Below, in pieces: positions 23,916 to 34,760 of a stretch of DNA of 64,000 nucleotides. Origin of the DNA: Oryzias latipes (lineage: Eukaryota; Chordata; Actinopteri; Beloniformes; Adrianichthyidae); NCBI RefSeq assembly GCF_002234675.1, contig NC_019877.2, positions 1,268,372 through 1,332,371 of the forward strand. Reading direction: 5' to 3'. The number at the start of each line of letters is the position of its first letter. The stretch's first letter is position 1. Position numbers and translations under genes: made by a program. Under the pieces are notes generated by a model. That model saw nothing but the letters and a program-made list of their open reading frames with translations. It was not told the origin of the DNA and ran no database searches.

Positions 23916-24300
23916 TTAGGTAACCCAACTCTTAGTGTTCTGATTGACTAATCAAACACTGAAACATTATTTTGTTTCATTTTCTCACTTTCAGCTTTTA
24001 ATAAGCTCATGTTGTACGTTTTTCTATCACGATCATGAAAAATAACACCAACTTGTACTAAAGCTAGCCATGTTTTCTAAAAATGTCTGTTTTCTCCATA
24101 ACTGTCCATCATGAGCTGAAAGTGGGAGAGCGTACCTGGACCCCATATGTGTCTTCTATGGGATAGACGGTGTAAACTCCACTGGCTCTGCTGTTGTCCT
24201 GGTCGTAGATATCACTGCAGTCCACAGGAGGAACCCCAGGAAGACCGCCCACCAGCTGTGGAACCAGGACCAGGACTGACAGCAGAGCAGCACTTTGCAT
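22925..24300 (-). CDS. mfap4: MFAP4-like fibrinogen-domain secreted protein, five exons, intact
   Basis: Coding exons on the minus strand are 24300-24136, 23815-23777, 23705-23609, 23543-23376 and 23178-22925; every intron has GT/AG borders and frames join, giving 240 residues. Residues 1 to about 19 form a signal peptide ([15 protein letters not shown]). CSDIYDQ follows, then one fibrinogen C-terminal domain to the end: [16 protein letters not shown], the FSTFDKDQD calcium loop (about 168-176) and paired cysteines 182 and 195 (NC...GAFWYKEC). MFAP4-group proteins are extracellular, form disulfide-linked oligomers and bind carbohydrate or acetyl groups and matrix fibres; in fish they are linked to macrophage immunity. 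No RGD motif is visible near the N-terminus, unlike human MFAP4. The acceptor AG directly precedes the ATG, so a separate 5' UTR exon is expected upstream; I could not locate it. Ficolin or another fibrinogen lectin is unlikely, as there is no collagen part. Confidence 0.93.
23826..23911. repeat. CA/CG-rich microsatellite in intron 1 of the intact copy
   Basis: This is a mostly CA dinucleotide run with interspersed CG, immediately beyond the acceptor of exon 2. The copy at 47507-50153 has a longer, purer CA run in the same place. Confidence 0.95.
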
Positions 24301-26859
24301 CTGTTTCCATCCAAAAGCAGCAGAAAAACACACATCTGAGAGTCACACATGAAAATACAGAAACACTAAAGCTTCTACAGACACAGAATGTCAGAAAGAT
24401 TCAACAATTCATAGATTCTTGTTGGACTGACGTTCTAACAATAACTTGCCTTAAAATTCCAGTAGAGTCTCCTCACTACTCATTAGTACCCTTAATGATG
24501 AAAAATGTGGCAGGTTTAATTATTTTTTCCATGCCTTGTTTCTGCAATGATTCAGTTCCAACTATTTTTTATTAAATGTGTTTTGCTCCATTTTTTCTCT
24601 TTCCTGTCATTTCTGATCCATGATAATTTATAAACTTCTAGAATTGTTGGTGAAGATCCCAACATGCAGGTGACCAGGCTCAGTAGCAGAAACTAAACCG
24701 AAACATGAGAACCATGGAGGCAAAAAAAGATTCAAATAGAGACGATTTGACAATGAAGAACCAGAAAATTCAACACACTAAGAGGAACTCAATGAAGACG
24801 GCTGTGGATGATCAACTTTAAGCTGGAAAACAGAACATGACAAAAACCTAAAACATCACAAAAATCAAAGTGCAGAATCCTCACAATAAGTTGTGTTTTT
24901 TATATTTCTTTTTACTTTTTTTCCATTTTTAATTACAATAAAAATGTGTCACATCCTTTTGCCTTTAAGGAAACAGTGACTTTTAGCCATTTGAAAGTTT
25001 TTAAGTTTGAAGTGCATCAGATTGTATTTTTACAGATTATTTGCACAGAGAAGCAAACACAGGTGATGTCAGTAAAGTTAGATTTTAGGAGAAAATCCTC
25101 TGACCTTTGACCTTTTCGCTTCCTTCAAGGTCTCTGATATTTGGAGAAACTTCAGAAGAAGAGCAGTCCTTGAGCTGCTTCTTGGTGTTTAAGGAATCAA
25201 AGTCTGAAACTGTGGAACAGAAGGAATTTCAAAATAAGAGCCTGGATGAAGAGAACACCCTTTCTGAATTCCTTTCACTTCTCCTTACTGATGATAACAT
25301 CTGCTTCTATTTAGTAATACTTTCTGCATTTTTAGGAAGCATTCTTCTTTTTTTCAGTGAAAGAGTTGATATTTCTCAATATTGAACTCAGACGTTGGAA
25401 TATTGTGAAGTCAGTTCCTGTTTTTTACAGAAATTACAATAGTATGAAGTAGAATAAATTATCTTTTTAGGTCAAACTGTATTCAGGACCCATTGATTAT
25501 GCCAGTTGTCCCCCTTAACCCTTGTGCTATCCTAGACACATTAACATTGGGAGTGGGGTCATCTAGCTGGTATTTTGGTCTTCTCTTACACATAGATCTT
25601 TATAAGAGCTGTGATGTTTAAAACTGTCACTTTGTCATCAAATAACTGAATTTCCTTCAAATGATTTAAAGCATCTATCTCAAGCCAAGCAGTTATTCCT
25701 CATTGATCCCAAAAGCTACAATCTTAAAACAACCTGATAGTGAAATCCACAATGTTGTGGTGTTATCCTTGCATTTGGGCTTCACACTCAACAGGCTTTG
25801 CAGTTGCCATGGGGGTGGTCTAATTCTGTGTTCATATATAAGAAGATTTGCCCGCTTTATTTCTGTTGTTGGCATATGATTGCATAAAGCTTCACGTATT
25901 GAAGTCAAGACGTGTCTCCTCATCATTGCCACATTGGTGATCCTAATCGTGAATAATGTCAGAACCAGCAGACGCGCGAGTTTCAACGTCATCTTCAGTG
26001 ACCTCGCCATCTCCTACGCGCGGGGACCTGGCCATGCTAGCTGCTGCCGCTGTGAAGCTGCTCGAGTTCTGGCAGAGCGATCCTGGGCTGTTTCCGTCTT
26101 TGACCATCCCAGCTTTTTCCTCCACTGTGGCTAAGCACGGAGTGGAGCATTTCATCCCCATTAAAGGCCCGCCAGTTTTTCTCGAGCACGGCGCCTCAAT
26201 GCAGTAAAACTCACCATCGCTAAGGAGGAGTTTGCCACCATGAAGAGTCTGGGTATTGTGAGGTGCTCAAACCCCCTGGGCGTCGCCCCTCCAGATGGTG
26301 TCCAAGGCAGATGGTTCCTGGCGCCCGTGCGGAGACTTTCGCCGTCTGAACGACGCGATGACACCCATTCCCCACATTCAGGATTTCTCGGTCCGTTTGT
26401 GCGGCACCTCAATTTTTTCTAAAGTGGACCTGGTGTGCGGTTACAATCAGGTTCCAGTCCTGGCTGAAGACATGCCCAAGACTGTGGTGATCACTCCTTT
26501 TGGACTTTTTGAGTACCTGTGCATGCCGTTCGGTCTTAAAAGGTGCAGTCCAGACTTTTCAAAGGTTGATGGACTCGGTGTTACGCCATCTCAAGTTCCT
26601 ATTCTTCTATCCAGATGACATTTTGGTGGCCAGCCCCTCTCCTGAAGAGCATCTCGTGCACCTAAAGGAGGTTTTCCAGCGGTTGGAAACCCACAGCTTG
26701 ATGGTTACCCAGCTAAATGCTAGTTTGGTTTGTCAGCCATTGATTTTTGGGGTCATCGGATTTCGGTGCAGGGTGCGGTTCCTCTTCCCACTAAAGTCCA
26801 GGCCATGGTAAAATATCCCTATCCTGCAGTGGTTAAGTCCCTACAGGAGTTCTTGGGGA
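24021..26859. repeat. Segmental duplication, second copy (matches 1-2621)
   Basis: It contains the first coding exon of the intact MFAP4-like gene, the upstream flank (about 24990-25720) and the beginning of a Ty3/gypsy fragment. The flank from 24361 to about 24980 is poorly matched to the left copy and shows no gene. The upstream flank 24990-25390 is conserved in all three copies and may include the promoter or 5' UTR of the genes, but I cannot place either. Confidence 0.85.
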
Positions 26860-28609
26860 TGGTGAACTTTTACAACAGGTTCATTGCCCACTTGTTAGAA
26901 CCGCTTTATGAAGGCTTGCTTTCCAAGAAAGCCATAGATCCTGTGGATTGGACACCAGACCGCATTGCTGCATTTGACGGAGCTAAGTCAGCCTTAGCAA
27001 AGGCTGCTCTCCTTGCTCACCGAGACCCAGATGCTGAGATTGCGTTGACTACCAACGCTTCAGACATAGCAGATGGTGCTGCGGTAGAGCAGCGAGTGGC
27101 GGACGCTTGGCAGCATCTTGCATATTTAGCCGCAAGTTGCAGACTCGGGAACGCAAGTATAGTGTTTTTGACCGAGAGTTGTTTTCTCTCTATTTGGCAA
27201 CTCGACATTTCCGTTTTTTGCTGGAAGGATGTTCTTTGGTTGCCTATATGGATTTTAAACCACTTACGTTTTCCATGGCTAAGGTGAGTGAACCTTGGTC
27301 TGAGCGCCAACAGCGCCATCTGGCAGCCATTTCAGAGTTTACGACTGACATACGTCACGTAGCCGGAAAGTCCAACACTCGTCTCCCTGGTTCTTGCTGG
27401 AACTGATTTTCTGCTATGGCCAGTAAGCAGCCTGGTGATGCAGACCTTTTTGCCCTCCGCTCCGGTAGTTCGGGCTAGGGCCCTGCGCGGGACTATTTTC
27501 TTCATCCCGCTACCGCCCGCGCCTCCTGAATTTCTGACCAATCCCGCCCGCTCCCGCAAGGTATGCGTTACACTCCCGCCTGCTCCCGCAAAACTCAGAA
27601 AATTTAGTCCCACACAGTAATAGAGATGCATTGATTTTGTATCGTCTCCTGTCCCGCAGAAAAAAAACACGCATTTGTATTGATGATATTAAAGAGATTC
27701 GTGTCCCTCCTCCAGCCTCATCTTTTCATGCATTCCTCTTTTGTGAAATTTGCAACTTAATTATTAAATATATATTTACAAATCTTGTTCGGTAAAAAGT
27801 GTGCGTGTGTCCACGCGCAGACAGACGGCCTGAAGCGCTGAACCAGCTGGTAAATTTATGGAGGAAAAAAAACATTAATGGTTCAAGAGAGCTGAAAATC
27901 TATGAATTATTTTTTTCCTGACAGAAAAAATACTTTTAGCTTCAGCCTTGTCCAGTTTTGCTGATTCGCAGATCTGAGAACCATGCGTGACTCGCGACCG
28001 CGGTATCAGGCTTTAAAGAACACACTAAGAGGCGGGGCGTTGCACACCCCCAACAACAGGTTAGATGACAGAGGCCATTGGGTGTCTCTACCTGTTGCAT
28101 TCACTGAGCTTCACCCTGCGCAAAAGCCCCCAGAATCAGGACATATATTTGTCTGGATATCCTCAGAAATACCCCATATCTGGTGATATCTACGGTGGAT
28201 ACTCTCCGGACATGACTGTTTCAAAGTTCATGTCCTGAGCATATCAACTCCGACTATGGGACACTTTTATTCTGATGGAATCTGGAGATGAGATTCTCTC
28301 CAGATATGAGATGCGTCACTAGTGATATCCAAGGTCAGGATATTTCCAGATTCTATCCATGTCATATCTGTTGATACCTGATGTCCGTATACCAGTCATT
28401 TCTGAAGTTAGGATTTGGAACATATGGCCAGCAGACATATCTGAAGAACAAACACTAGAGATGTAAGTCAGGATATTTCAAGATACCAGTCATCTCAAAA
28501 ATATATAAGAAATGAAAGGTAACAGAAAACCGGTATTACTCAAAAATATTTTATTACAAAATAAATAAATAAGTCAAAAACCACAAACAAACATGAATCC
28601 TTTTTTCTC

Positions 28610-29671
28610 TTCTGCCAGATAGCAGCTCTCGACTGGTGGTGGGTTTCCTTCAGTAAAGCCAGCTGAGTGTAATTTTGGCTCAATTCCACTCCTCCAGTTT
28701 TCATCCCAGGCTTTATGGCATTTCAGCATCACCCTGGTTAGCCTAGTGGAGCGCCACTTTGGCGAGGCTTGATAATAAGATGGTTTGTCCTCGTCACTTT
28801 CCTCGTCGCTGACATAGTTTGCATTGGCTTTTTATATATGACAGATCCTCTTGATTGAGAATTTTCTCAGCAATTTTGACCCTCTTTTTGAAGAGCTGTG
28901 GACCAACAGGAAAGGAAAATGTTATTTTAATTAGAGGAAACAACATACACACACATAGACAGTTCAACTGGACCATGCATGACCTGAGTAAATGAAACAA
29001 GGTCACAAATAGGACAACTCACCTGATCATGCTGACTGGTCCTCCTTTTGACCTCCTCCTTTATTCTGTCTCCATTCTCTCTCTTTGCACTTGAGACTGT
29101 CAATAGCTCGACTGCAAGCTCCTAGTCGATGGAAATATGAAATGTACAGAAGATGAGGTCAACATATTGCAAACATGTTTCCAAAGTGGAATATTCAAAA
29201 TGTGCCATGCAGACTGTCACAGTGGCTTATCTTAATTATCCATTGTCAATGCTATATCGTTATTATAACTTAGTGTTTGGTCTTAAGACATGGAAACACT
29301 AAATGAGCTGTCTATCACACTAATACAATTGCAATCCTATTCAAAAAATCTCTGAAAAGAAAGTAACACTGATTATTGACATTGAGTCTCTCACATTATC
29401 TCTAACTTATAGCGAGTTGTGTAAATCCAACTTCATGTTGGTGCTTACTTCTAACTTGGTGGAAACTCCAATTTGGTTCCACATCTTTCACTGCTGCCGT
29501 CATCTCCTCATTGTGGTGTTCTGAAGTTAAAAAAAGACAATATTTTATAACTGACTGGAGTTCTTGTCAAGTTTCCTAAAACAATAGTGAGAAAGAAACA
29601 TACTTGTCATCTGCCCGGACCTTCCACTGGAGCTGCTCTCCGAGGTTCTTGTGGTTGTGATGGACAAGAAT
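28610..29671 (-). pseudogene. Gene-like exons inside the large TIR element, function unknown
   Basis: On the minus strand four exon-like blocks follow each other with good splice borders: 29671-29604, 29520-29449, about 29121-29025 and about 28894-28610. The first two join in frame (encoding RTSESSSSGRSGQMTK and HHNEEMTAAVKDVEPN). The third can be read as KRENGDRIKEEVKRR and ends at a GTGAGT donor. The last block gives LFKKRVKIAEKILNQEDLSY and, after a one-base frame change in an AT/A run near 28835, YVSDEESDEDKPSYYQASPK and SGIEPKLHSAGF. Charged, low-complexity sequence with an acidic patch; no domain recognised. It could be an accessory gene of the transposon family or a captured host gene that has decayed. 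Confidence 0.45.
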
Positions 29672-29899
29672 CTGAAAGAAAGAAGAAGTCTGTTAGGTTA
29701 CAGCAACATTGCTGTTATGGCCAATGTTCTAGAATACGGGCACCTGCCCAACACAAACCCCCCAGCGGCCGAGTGGCAAACTCAAGAACGCATGTAGCTT
29801 ATAACCCCAAAGGAAGATCCGCCAACGTTTTCCGACCACGGTCAGAAAGAGAAAAGTCATCACAGGAAGGGTTCAACATAGGCTAAACATGAACAACCT

Positions 29900-31397
29900 T
29901 TTTTAAAGTGCAAAAAAAAAGTGAACACGTGTTTGTCTGTTTGGCTGCTTTAGTGAACCGTGCTGCTGCTTTTATTCGTCCGTCTTCATGTTACGTGACC
30001 GGAACGCCAACATGATAACCGTGTCAGCTATCAGTGAGGATCTTAACGGGGTGACGATGTTTCCTGCCGTGCTGAATTCACGCTCCCATGAGGAGCTCGT
30101 AGCGCATACAGACGTATATTTTCCTGCCACTTTTGACAGAGGTGCAGAGACATCGGGACGCCTGCGCTCCACCCTCGCCCCGCAGGCTCCTTGCACCTCC
30201 TTTGCCTCCTCCGGCGCCCTTAGCGAGAGGGGAGCCGACGTTCGGACCCTGTGCGGTTCGGGCGCAGCTGCCGGTGGACCCCCGTGTCTCCGTGCTGCCC
30301 ACACTACACAGGCCCCACGGCGGTGGGGGGCGATGTCTGCCGCTCCAGCGGGGGAATCAGGAGGAGTGACGCCGCGGCCGCCCAACACGTAGAACCTAAA
30401 AGAAACCTGATTGACATAGTGCCCAGGGTCTCCAACATTTGTCCATAACCGCACGAGAATACACAATAATTAGCAAAGATGAATATGTTTATAGTTCAAA
30501 TCACACACCATGAGTCCTCTGTAACTTCAAATAAATAAATAAAGTGTGGGTCCGCGGTGATGACATCCCGCGGGTGATGAGGTTCGCGGGTGATGAGGTT
30601 TTACGGTCTGACACCGAATCCCAGGAGAAGCTACTAGGCTGCGCGGATGATCCATGATCCATACGGATCACAGGCCCCGGTTCTGCACAGACGTGTGCCG
30701 TGGATTCCACCCCCCAATCCCCCATCCCCTCCACGCACTTCATTTAATCTGTACGGTCACGTCCTGCTGTTTACCGCGTTAAAGTCGCTGCTCGACGTTT
30801 GTCCGTTAGGTGATGACATGTTTCTGGGTTACTTGAAGTTTTATACAAAAGCGACGTTTTTCAGCACAAAATATTTTTACACACGGAAGATACATACGGA
30901 AACTTCGAAGGGGGGGGGGTCGTATCCGGTGTTCTTGTAGCTTCTTCTTGGTTTTTTCCACGTCGTCCAGCCTCTGTGATTATGTTTCAATCGCTTCAGA
31001 TGAAGACTCTTTTTCCTGAAAAAAGTGAAGGATGTGGTTTATTTTTACTATTTAAAATAGCCCCCGGAATTGGTTAAATATAACCCCGTAGCCTCCAAGC
31101 CCCGAATATAACATGCCCATTTAGATCAAAAGTTTTACCTGAACTTATCGGCTCGGCCGGGTCACTGCCACCAACTCCTGGATCCTCTGAGGTCTTTTCG
31201 TTGTGAGGACGCGGTCGGCCTCGCTTACTAGAGGGTGTCCATGTCTCCTACGGTCAACTTTTATTCTTTTTTTCCGTCTTCATCTTCGACCCTTACGCTC
31301 CGTGCCGCCATTGTTTTCAAACAGATTGCGTCATGGCGGCGCGGAGCGCTGTAACTCGACAGCTGATTGGTCGCGTTGCAGAACGCGACCAATCAAT
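29900..31397. other. CpG-rich region with a CCAAT-box inverted repeat, no confirmed gene
   Basis: 30120-30390 and 31120-31400 are rich in CG. A perfect 13-bp inverted repeat GATTGGTCGCGTT / AACGCGACCAATC with a 4-base loop lies at 31365-31394; each arm holds a CCAAT box, one per strand. A plus-strand open frame of 134 codons (29988-30392) and overlapping minus-strand frames exist in the GC-rich part, but none shows a known domain. The layout resembles a promoter CpG island carried by the large TIR element; that is inference. Confidence 0.35.
31365..31394. promoter_or_regulatory. Inverted CCAAT-box palindrome
   Basis: Perfect 13-bp arms (GATTGGTCGCGTT and its complement) around GCAG. CCAAT boxes are bound by NF-Y; opposed pairs occur in bidirectional promoters. 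Only the sequence is seen; activity is not shown. Confidence 0.4.
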
Positions 31398-31412
31398 TTT
31401 CACTTTACTGGA

Positions 31413-33061
31413 TGGATGTCCAGGACGGATGTCCTCCTAGCACCCTACCCGCCAATTTTAACCGCACCTTAGACATTTAGGGCCCCTTGGTGGGGAGGGT
31501 GAGGGGACGTCACTGTGAGTAATCAGGAGATGTCCCCTTAGTGCCCTACCCGCCAATTTTAACTGCACCCCCCTTAGTACACACACCCCTCCCCCCTCAA
31601 TATATACATCCCAACATAAACACACACACATGCACACACACACCCTCTCAAACACACATACACGCACACACATTTTGCAAGGAAGGTGGGACCTGGGACC
31701 ATCTGTCCCCTGCCTCTTCCCTGGTGGGGGGTACGGGCCCCTTTGCAACGGCGGCCGTGTCCCCGGGGTGCCGGCTTCCTGGGCCCGGCGCTGCTCTCTC
31801 CGCGCGGTGGGGGGGTTCACATTACATCTGAGCCGGGGGTGTTCGTGTCCCTGGGGGGTGGGTTCTGGTCCTTGCTCCTGATTGCTGGGCCCCGCCAAAT
31901 TTCCAACTGTGGCCGAGCCTGGTCGGGCCATATTTACAACACCCCTTGTGGGCCCTCTTTTTTCCCCGGGGTTCCCCCCTCCTGGGCGGGGGCGGCGGGC
32001 CCCTGCCTCGCTCCTCCCTGGACCAACCGTGGGCCGGGCGGATGACTGCCTGGAGTGCGGAGCGGGTCTCCCTTGGGGGGTCCTGGCTCGTACCTGGGGT
32101 TGGGGCGGGGGGATGCCCGGAACTCCTGGGTGGTGGTGGGGTGCTCGTCTGGGGCTGTGGGCGTCCTTCTCCGGTGGGGCCCTGCGTTGGGTTCTCCCGG
32201 CGCGGCGGGGGGGCTGCTCTCCTGGTTGGGCTGGGGCGGCGCTCTCTTTTCCTCCGTGCCTCCCTGCTCTCTGGCTCTGGGGGCCTTGCGGCTGCCCTGC
32301 TGGCCCTGGCCTGGGTGGCGGGCTTGGTCGCCCGGGCGGCGGTTGTTCCCTGCCGGTTCCCTTGTGGCGATGGGGGGATTCCGGCTGCTGCTGCGGTGGG
32401 GGTCTTGGGGTGGGGATGGCTGGGCACTCTCCCTCCTTCTTTTCACGTTCCACCATCCATTTTAGAAGAACATAAACACTCACCTGAGCACTGGTGTTAG
32501 CTCACCTTTGCATGTTTGCATGCAGTTTGCATGATTGAATGACTGAAATATTTCACACTAGTTGGTTTTAAGGCATAAGTATGCCTGTGAACACTATCTG
32601 TTTTGTGTACATGTCGACAGGTGGACATTTTTGCAGCTAGCAGGTGTGTTTATAACATTTGAGTGTGTGTGTGGACAGGCTCCGCCCTTTTTGTACTACA
32701 TTTGAACCTTACCATAATGATTAACAACCAGTAAACTTGTTGCTTTATGCTGCTTCATGGTCTTATCCCCCTTCCCCTCCTATTATCACCCCCTACCCCC
32801 CCTCTTTCTAACGTCCCTCTCTCTTCTTCCCCTCTTTCCTTTTCCGTCCGGTCCATCACCAAAGATTTTCAGACATGATTGAAATTAATAAAGTTTGGCC
32901 TCAATTACAAAAGGGGTTTATTCAGACATACCTTTGGTTTGTCTGAAGATTAATAACCCCTCTTGTTAAAGTAAAATATGTCCAACACAAGAGGCCCTCA
33001 GCTCTCATCTGTCTGCCCAGCTGTTGGACAGGACAAGTTAAAAAAAAAAAAAAAAAAAAAA
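31413..33061 (+). mobile_element. GC-rich poly(A) retroposon, family R, longest copy
   Basis: TTTCACTTTACTGGA occurs at 31398-31412 and at 33062-33076, directly after a pure A tract, so this is a retrotransposed insert with a 15-bp target duplication. Order along the plus strand: a CCCTACCCGCCAATTTTAA word present twice (about 31440 and 31541), a CA-rich part, about 700 bp of very GC-rich sequence (31680-32430), then an AT-rich 3' part with AATAAAG near 32889. Other copies at 47888-48993 and 59858-60852 begin at different points, as 5'-truncated LINE copies do. No conserved protein; long proline/glycine frames reflect composition. It could be the 3' UTR of a LINE or a non-autonomous retroposon. 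Confidence 0.75.
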
Positions 33062-33184
33062 TTTCACTTTACTGGAGCTCGGGTAACACGTCACGGCCGT
33101 TCGTTCTCCTCGTGTTATTTTGCGGCTTCGAAACTACTGAAGACTTTTTGTTCCCGGCAGCATTTGGAGAAAGGGCTGGAGTGT

Positions 33185-33735
33185 GACCCAAAAATCTATG
33201 ATAAAATAAAAAATGAAAGAAGTTTCTTTTAAAATCATTCACAAAAGTTACCCCACTAATCAATTCATGCTAAGATACATTAAAAAATTGATCCTAACTG
33301 TCCCTTCTGCAAAGAACATCCAAAAGCAATTAACCATCCTTTTTTGGAATTGTACTGAAATTAGAATTTTTTTTTGGAAGAAGTGTTTACAATTTATCAG
33401 AAATCATATTCACCCCAACTTCACTCTGAAATTTGAATATATAATTTTTGGGTTTTATAATAAAACTTGGACTCAAATAAAAACTAATAATTAATGTTAT
33501 TATTATATTTGGCAAATTGTATATTCATAAATGCTAATATTATTCATCTTCTATCCCCCTCCCCGTGATAATCAAAAAAATTGAAATGTATCTCAGTTAA
33601 ATCTCTAAAAGCCTTAAGAAAGCTGTATGTTGGTATGAAAGTTGTGGAAACCTGAATGTTTTTGTGTAAAATGCATGTAATATGTTTGCTCTCCTGGCTG
33701 TACCTACATTTTGAACAATAAAGTTAAAAAAAATA
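33185..33735 (+). mobile_element. L1-type LINE 3' end, 5'-truncated
   Basis: The plus strand encodes the C-terminal end of an L1-like ORF2 (KIIHKSYPTNQF, LFWNCTEIRIFFWKKC, IIFGFYNKTWTQIK), containing the usual cysteine and FWNC-type words, up to a stop at 33492-33494. A 3' UTR follows, ending AACAATAAAGTTAAAAAAAA at about 33735. Some residues of the zinc-knuckle-like tail are altered, so it is an old copy. The left border is approximate. Confidence 0.65.
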
Positions 33736-34290
33736 AACTTTCTTCACCCACTCCCTGAAAACACTAAACAGAGCAGCAGTTATCATTGATTTCTTACCAA
33801 AAAAAGATCCTAAAGTTTTTTAAAAGGTTTCTTATGTTTTTTTTATTGGTATAATATGAGATACTGTTTTACCAAACATCACAAAAGACTTTCCTGCCAC
33901 TTGATACATGCTCAGGAAGAAATTGGGTGTTGAAAATGCAAAATTTGTTGTATGCCCGAAGTGCCATAGTATTTATTACCTTTGATGAAGCAATGAGGAT
34001 ATTACTGTATATCTTAATCAAACTTGGGTTGACTTGTCAATACTTTTCACACCTGTTTTTAAACATTTGTGGGAAAATATAAGTGCAGAGCAAACTCAGC
34101 TTAACAGATCAGATGTGTAATTCAAATTTGTCATAAACAATATATGTCTGGAAAAAATATACGTGCTATTGAATTATCTTGTGCACATAAATTGCTAGGC
34201 AAGACACTTATCAAACAAGTGATACATATAATATCCAGAGACAATACATGTCCTAATGCAGTATCGCCTTTGCACATATCACAAAATATG
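33736..34290. other. AT-rich spacer, nothing recognised
   Basis: Ordinary AT-rich sequence inside the large TIR element. No frame, repeat or RNA gene that I can support. Confidence 0.4.
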
Positions 34291-34760
34291 GTGTAGGTAC
34301 CATAACCTTTCAGCCTGGAACTTCCGTTCGGGGTCCTTTCGACTGAGTATAACGTCACACTACGGTAACCCCACTTGGACAAACTACGTAGCGTTGACAT
34401 CTGCTTAGGCTCTATGTATTTTCATTTCACGTTCCCTTTTGTAACCTAAAGGAACCTCATAAATTGTGTCTGACAATATTCTTTGTCATTTTTATAAAGA
34501 CATGTTGTCACAATCCGCTCGTTTCTCCAGTTTAAGTTCAGCCGTGGCTGAAATTTTTGTCAGCACGGCTAAATGTTGCCCTTCCGGGTCCGTTCTGTCA
34601 ATAATAAAGCAATGGGTGCACGGATTAAAAAAACTATAAGAGAACATGAATTCAATAATAATCATAACAATAATAAAGGCACCTTTCGAATACTAACTCA
34701 CAGCTCTGTTCGTTTACAACAGATGTCATAATATTTTCTTCTATGGTAGTATCGTAAATT

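Noticed and set aside
29988-30392. Plus-strand frame of 134 codons in CpG-rich DNA as a possible gene
   Set aside because: Overlapping frames of similar length exist on the other strand and no domain or splice pattern supports it. Kept only as a CpG-rich region.
31458-32500. Long proline/arginine-rich and glycine/leucine-rich open frames on both strands, up to 341 codons, here and at 48498-49103 and 59718-60932
   Set aside because: They occur in all frames of the GC-rich retroposon core, differ between copies and have no domain. GC composition explains them.
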